Source: Larkinella arboricola (GTDB lineage Bacteria; Bacteroidota; Bacteroidia; Cytophagales; Spirosomataceae). From it: a stretch of 64,000 nucleotides of DNA. Below, in pieces: positions 61,046 through 64,000 of the stretch (position 1 is its first letter; each line of letters starts with the position of its first letter). Below the pieces are notes generated by a model. That model saw only the letters and a list, made by a program, of their open reading frames with translations, was not told the origin of the DNA and ran no database searches. The stretch spans positions 1-64,000 of the forward strand of contig NZ_QLMC01000001.1 of assembly GCF_003259745.1 (NCBI RefSeq). The letters are read 5' to 3'. The translations under genes and the position numbers were made by a program.

Positions 61046-61082
61046 AGGTCAATGATGCTGGTACCATCATTGACCTTTTTTG
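61046..61082 (+). terminator. Terminator-like hairpin facing against the operon
   Basis: aggtcaatgatg (61046-61057) and catcattgacct (61065-61076), a perfect 12-bp stem with a 7-base loop, followed on the plus strand by seven T. It lies between FecR and SusC, both minus-strand, so it would stop plus-strand (antisense) transcription; on the minus strand it is only a hairpin in the SusC leader. Confidence 0.6.
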
Positions 61083-61173
61083 TAAGAAGCGATGCGTAAA
61101 TTAAATCATAGGCGAAGGGTTAGGCTAGCGATGGTTTGGAATATAGATTATGGGTTTAGGAATAGTTGATGCG

Positions 61174-62304
61174 TTATTGACAGCCTTTGCTGGTGATGAC
61201 GATCTGCCCATCCAGTACTTTGTAGGATGCACCGATGGTCTGGCAGATCACGTCCAGCCTTTCCATTAGATTTTCTTCGTTGAAGGTCACGTTCACCAGA
61301 CAGGCCGCCAGCGCATCCTCGTCGAAGATCAGTTTGACACCATAGGTTCGTTCCAGGCTTGAAAAAACCCTGGCAATCGACGCATCCTCAAACACCTGCT
61401 CACGACTGGGCCGGTTGGCAATCAAAGCCGCCGGTTCTTCAACCAGGGCCTTCACTAGCCGATTCTCTTCCAGGTTGTAGGTCATCTGCTGGTTGGGCGT
61501 CAGGACCACCCCATCGACGCGACGAACCCCGCTCTGCTGGGCATTCTCGTAATCTTTCTGCGAATAGACCGACACCCGCCCGGTTTTTACCATAACCGTC
61601 ACCTCTTTTTCCCGGTAGTAGGCACGGACTAAAAAGCTGGTTCCGAGTACTTTTGTAACGGTTTGGTTGGCGTAAATCAAAAACGGTTTGGCCGGGTTCT
61701 TCACCACGTCGAAAAAGGCTTCCCCGCTGAGGTACACCGTACGGGCACTGGTATTGAAATGGGATGGATAGCTGAGTCGGCTGTTTGGGTTCAGGGTCAC
61801 CACGCTGCCGTCGCTCAGCAAAACATTGATGGCTTTGGTGCCGGTGTTTACCTTTTCCTCAAGCGGTATAGTCGTTACCGTTCGGGTTACATATTCGTAC
61901 GAGTCCAGGGCCGGTTTCGGTAGCCGGTTTACGTAAAACCAGGTGCTTACGCCCATCAGCATAATGGAAGCTGCAACGGCCCAGCGCCACCAGGGCCGTT
62001 GCCCGAGCGGAATAACCGGATGCTCAGTCTCTTCTTCCTGTTCGGTTTCCCGGCGTTCGGCGGCTTTGCTCATCAGCTTCTTCACCTCCAGCTCTATCCG
62101 GTCATCGGTTGCATCGTCCTGATAATGATCGTTCAGGGCATGAATCAATTCCTGGGCCTGCTGGGTAACCTCGGCGCGATCCGGATTCTGGGCCAGCCAT
62201 TGTTCCCAAAAATGGGCTGCCTGCGGAGATGTACCCGTAGTCCACTGTCGGAACGATTCGTCGAACAGAAAGTCTTCCGCTTCGTACGTTCTGTAATTAA
62301 TCAT
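61174..62304 (-). CDS. FecR-family anti-sigma factor
   Basis: 376 residues. N-terminal cytosolic part (DFLFDESFRQWTTGTSPQAA, DRAEVTQQAQELIHAL), one membrane helix at about 106-124 (RWAVAASIMLMGVSTWFYV), then the FecR domain (EEKVNTGTKAINVLLSDGSV, TVYLSGEAFFDVVKNPAKPF, VLGTSFLVRAY) and a C-terminal DUF4974/STN-like domain (LIFDEDALAACLVNVTFNEE). It receives the signal from the STN domain of SusC and releases the ECF sigma factor. Lies 176 bases after the sigma gene. Confidence 0.95.
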   Translation of the reverse strand: MINYRTYEAEDFLFDESFRQWTTGTSPQAAHFWEQWLAQNPDRAEVTQQAQELIHALNDHYQDDATDDRIELEVKKLMSKAAERRETEQEEETEHPVIPLGQRPWWRWAVAASIMLMGVSTWFYVNRLPKPALDSYEYVTRTVTTIPLEEKVNTGTKAINVLLSDGSVVTLNPNSRLSYPSHFNTSARTVYLSGEAFFDVVKNPAKPFLIYANQTVTKVLGTSFLVRAYYREKEVTVMVKTGRVSVYSQKDYENAQQSGVRRVDGVVLTPNQQMTYNLEENRLVKALVEEPAALIANRPSREQVFEDASIARVFSSLERTYGVKLIFDEDALAACLVNVTFNEENLMERLDVICQTIGASYKVLDGQIVITSKGCQ

Positions 62305-62480
62305 TGAGCAAATGGCATTCTATAACTTCTACTGGCATAGTGCCGGATTGGAAGGTGCAATACTCATAAAAAAGTAAAATTATTTTCTGGCAAAGTTCAA
62401 TTGTTGCTAACTGCTGCTTAAACAGGCGCTTAGAGCAGTAAGCTGCGGAAGGAGGATAAGCGGCTAAACGAATGGGCTAT

Positions 62481-63089
62481 TTATACGGAGCGCACGAGTA
62501 CCAGCAAGGCCAGCAAAAGGCTGGACGACCACTGACTGCGGAGTTCCTTGAACGTGCGATGAAGCAGATTGGCAACACTTTGGCGCTCCAGACCCATGAT
62601 CTGGGCAATTTCATGGTTATCCAGATTCTGATAGAATCGCAGATACAAAACTTCCTGCTGGCGTTTGGAGAGCGACGCCATCAGCTGGTGCAGCAGACGG
62701 GTTTGTTCGGTATGGCTTTCGTCGTCAATGATCTGTTGCTCAATGGAATCGGCATAGGGCAGTTGCGTGGGAGCCGGTTCGTCGAGATGAAGAGAGGGGT
62801 GGTGCGGTAGGAGTTTTAAGAGTTTATAACGCAGGGATTTAAGCAGGTATGTTTTTACAAAAACCGCATCGCCAACCGTTTGATGATGGTCCCATAAGTC
62901 CACCAGCAAATCCTGGATCGCATCCCAAACCAGTTCCGAATCCGCAGTAAGTCGCAACCCGTAGTTGTAAAGACTACGGTAATGCACCTGGGCCAGTGCG
63001 CCGAAAGCCAGTTTATCACCGGCTTTAAAGCGTTGCCAGAGCTCCTGAGGGGCAAGGGTTTTGTAATCAGTAGCTGTAATGCGTTCCAA
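62481..63089 (-). CDS. ECF RNA polymerase sigma factor (SusC/FecR-linked)
   Basis: 202 residues. Region 2: FGALAQVHYRSLYNYGLRLT, SELVWDAIQDLLVDLWDHHQ; region 4: LSKRQQEVLYLRFYQNLDNH, then EIAQIMGLERQSVANLLHRT. The C terminus is hydrophobic (SSSLLLALLVLVRSV), a feature often seen in this Bacteroidota group. First gene of the sigma/FecR/SusC/SusD cluster and presumably activator of the SusC promoter. The 263 bases upstream hold no gene and no exact TAnnTTTG promoter that I can identify. Confidence 0.94.
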   Translation of the reverse strand: MERITATDYKTLAPQELWQRFKAGDKLAFGALAQVHYRSLYNYGLRLTADSELVWDAIQDLLVDLWDHHQTVGDAVFVKTYLLKSLRYKLLKLLPHHPSLHLDEPAPTQLPYADSIEQQIIDDESHTEQTRLLHQLMASLSKRQQEVLYLRFYQNLDNHEIAQIMGLERQSVANLLHRTFKELRSQWSSSLLLALLVLVRSV

Positions 63090-63352
63090 GAGAAGATAAG
63101 CGTCACGTACCGACTAGGAATAAGCCGGCTTTCGACCCAATTTACTGAGCGGAAATGACATATTCCTGAGAACAATATAATTAAATTAATTTAAAATGTA
63201 ATATTCCGGAAGAGATGACAAGTAGACCGGGTATCCAATAGCAAAAGTGCCCCGACGGTTTTCAATAACCTGGCAGTTGGTTAACTTTGGTGTATTAATA
63301 CGTGACTAGACTTCCAGTGCCGACAACGGTATTGCTTTAATCAGACCACACC

Positions 63353-63478
63353 ATGAACAACCGGTTTAAAATATGGCTCAAACGCGTCGGCTGGCTGGGC
63401 TTTCTTTTCTTTCTCATCAAGGGCCTGCTCTGGCTCATTATTCCTTATTTGATTGCTAAAGGTGTTTTTTCTAAATAA
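63353..63478 (+). CDS. Small single-pass membrane protein (41 residues)
   Basis: A basic start (MNNRFKIWLKRVGWLG) is followed by one hydrophobic helix (FLFFLIKGLLWLIIPYLI) and a short polar end (AKGVFSK). The amphipathic-plus-membrane pattern and clean ATG-to-TAA frame support a real gene, and similar short proteins occur in Bacteroidota, but I cannot name a family. It lies 214 bases before a TamB-like gene on the same strand. Confidence 0.6.
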   Translation: MNNRFKIWLKRVGWLGFLFFLIKGLLWLIIPYLIAKGVFSK

Positions 63479-63692
63479 AACGCATTTAAGAAGGGACATA
63501 TCCAGAACATAATCCTTGTTATGCGGTTTATGGGATGAGTCGGGTAGACCGGCTAATTAGTACCAGATGCTACTTTTTTGTACCCAGCATTAGCCGGTAC
63601 TCAACATTCTTCGTCTACACTTCGTATTGGTGTATAATACTGATACCGAAAAAAAGTAGACGATAAGCTATCCGCAGACTATAATAAGGAAC

Positions 63693-64000
63693 GTGAAAAA
63701 ATTTCTGACGTTTTTTTTCCTTGCCATACTGGCATTGATTTTTCTGGTACTTGGGTTTCTCGGCGTCGTTGCCACAACGACCTGGGGGCAGGAGTTTGTT
63801 ACCCGCCAGGTCAATAATTATTTAGCCGGAAAAATAAAAAGCCCCTTCCGGATTGGCCGCATTACCTACGACATTCCCGATTACGTCGGTCTGGAAGATG
63901 TTCTGTTCATTACCCCCAAGGGCGATACGCTGCTGGCGGGCCAAAAGCTCCGGGTTGATCTGGACATGATGGGGTTGCTCAAAAACCGGGTTGCACTCAA
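63693..64000 (+). CDS. TamB/DUF490-like translocation and assembly protein, N-terminal part
   Basis: Runs off the window. GTG start at 63693 has an aagga sequence 5-6 bases upstream, a rare good ribosome binding site here. The first 102 codons give a signal anchor (FLTFFFLAILALIFLVLGFL) and then the typical TamB start: WGQEFVTRQVNNYLAGKIKS, RIGRITYDIPDYVGLEDVLF, TPKGDTLLAGQKLRVDLDMM. In Bacteroidota these very large AsmA-like proteins bridge the inner and outer membranes. Only the N terminus can be assessed. Confidence 0.85.
   Translation, partial: MKKFLTFFFLAILALIFLVLGFLGVVATTTWGQEFVTRQVNNYLAGKIKSPFRIGRITYDIPDYVGLEDVLFITPKGDTLLAGQKLRVDLDMMGLLKNRVAL

Overview
The window is about 64 kb of a Bacteroidota chromosome, most likely Cytophagales, family Spirosomaceae (Spirosoma/Larkinella-like). 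The evidence is two SusC/SusD pairs, ECF sigma/FecR signalling, a TonB-linked outer-membrane economy, DUF3467 and DUF5989 genes, promoters of the TTTG-N19-TAnnTTTG type and little use of Shine-Dalgarno sites. Genus is inference only.

Layout. 0-0.4 kb: end of an rRNA operon (23S 3' end, 5S, terminator). 0.5-7.3 kb: TetR-regulated RND efflux operon (TetR, TolC-like, lipoprotein adaptor, 1141-residue pump) with an operator-like inverted repeat. 7.4-12.4 kb: metallophosphoesterase, secreted dienelactone hydrolase, two small exported proteins, typA. 12.4-18.5 kb, minus strand: LVIVD lipoprotein with a small outer-membrane protein, a serpin translationally coupled to a META lipoprotein, and an ECF sigma factor coupled to an anti-sigma factor that appears to span both membranes. 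18.6-24 kb: sugar-isomerase-like TIM barrel, a parS-like site, a large PVC-type cytochrome/HEAT protein and an Mpl-like ligase. 24.3-33.1 kb: arginine decarboxylase, GmhB-like phosphatase, OmpA-family protein, PQQ dehydrogenase, valS. 33.3-38.2 kb: DUF72 gene, hisH-hisA-hisF behind a his leader peptide and attenuator, DUF3467, rpsL-rpsG. 38.3-47.4 kb: polysaccharide locus with a membrane propeller/LuxR regulator divergent from SusC, SusD and a GH144-like glucanase. 47.6-63.1 kb, minus strand: ECF sigma, FecR, STN-bearing SusC, SusD, mutarotase-like protein, PQQ dehydrogenase, Tat-exported mannonate-dehydratase-like enzyme, Tat-exported phosphoesterase, SGNH/TPR protein and DUF5989. 63.3 kb to the end: a 41-residue membrane protein and the start of a TamB-like gene.

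The most notable signals are: (1) a textbook translation-coupled his attenuator, with a 15-residue leader holding three consecutive His codons, directly behind a consensus Bacteroidota promoter; (2) an apparent extracytoplasmic sugar-oxidation/dehydration module attached to an ECF/FecR-controlled SusCD pair; (3) a dual-membrane-spanning anti-sigma factor; (4) a near-consensus parS site within a paired set of dyads; (5) long intergenic hairpins built of iterated units of about 10 bp around valS and hisA-hisF. Everything here comes from reading the sequence; no database search was run.
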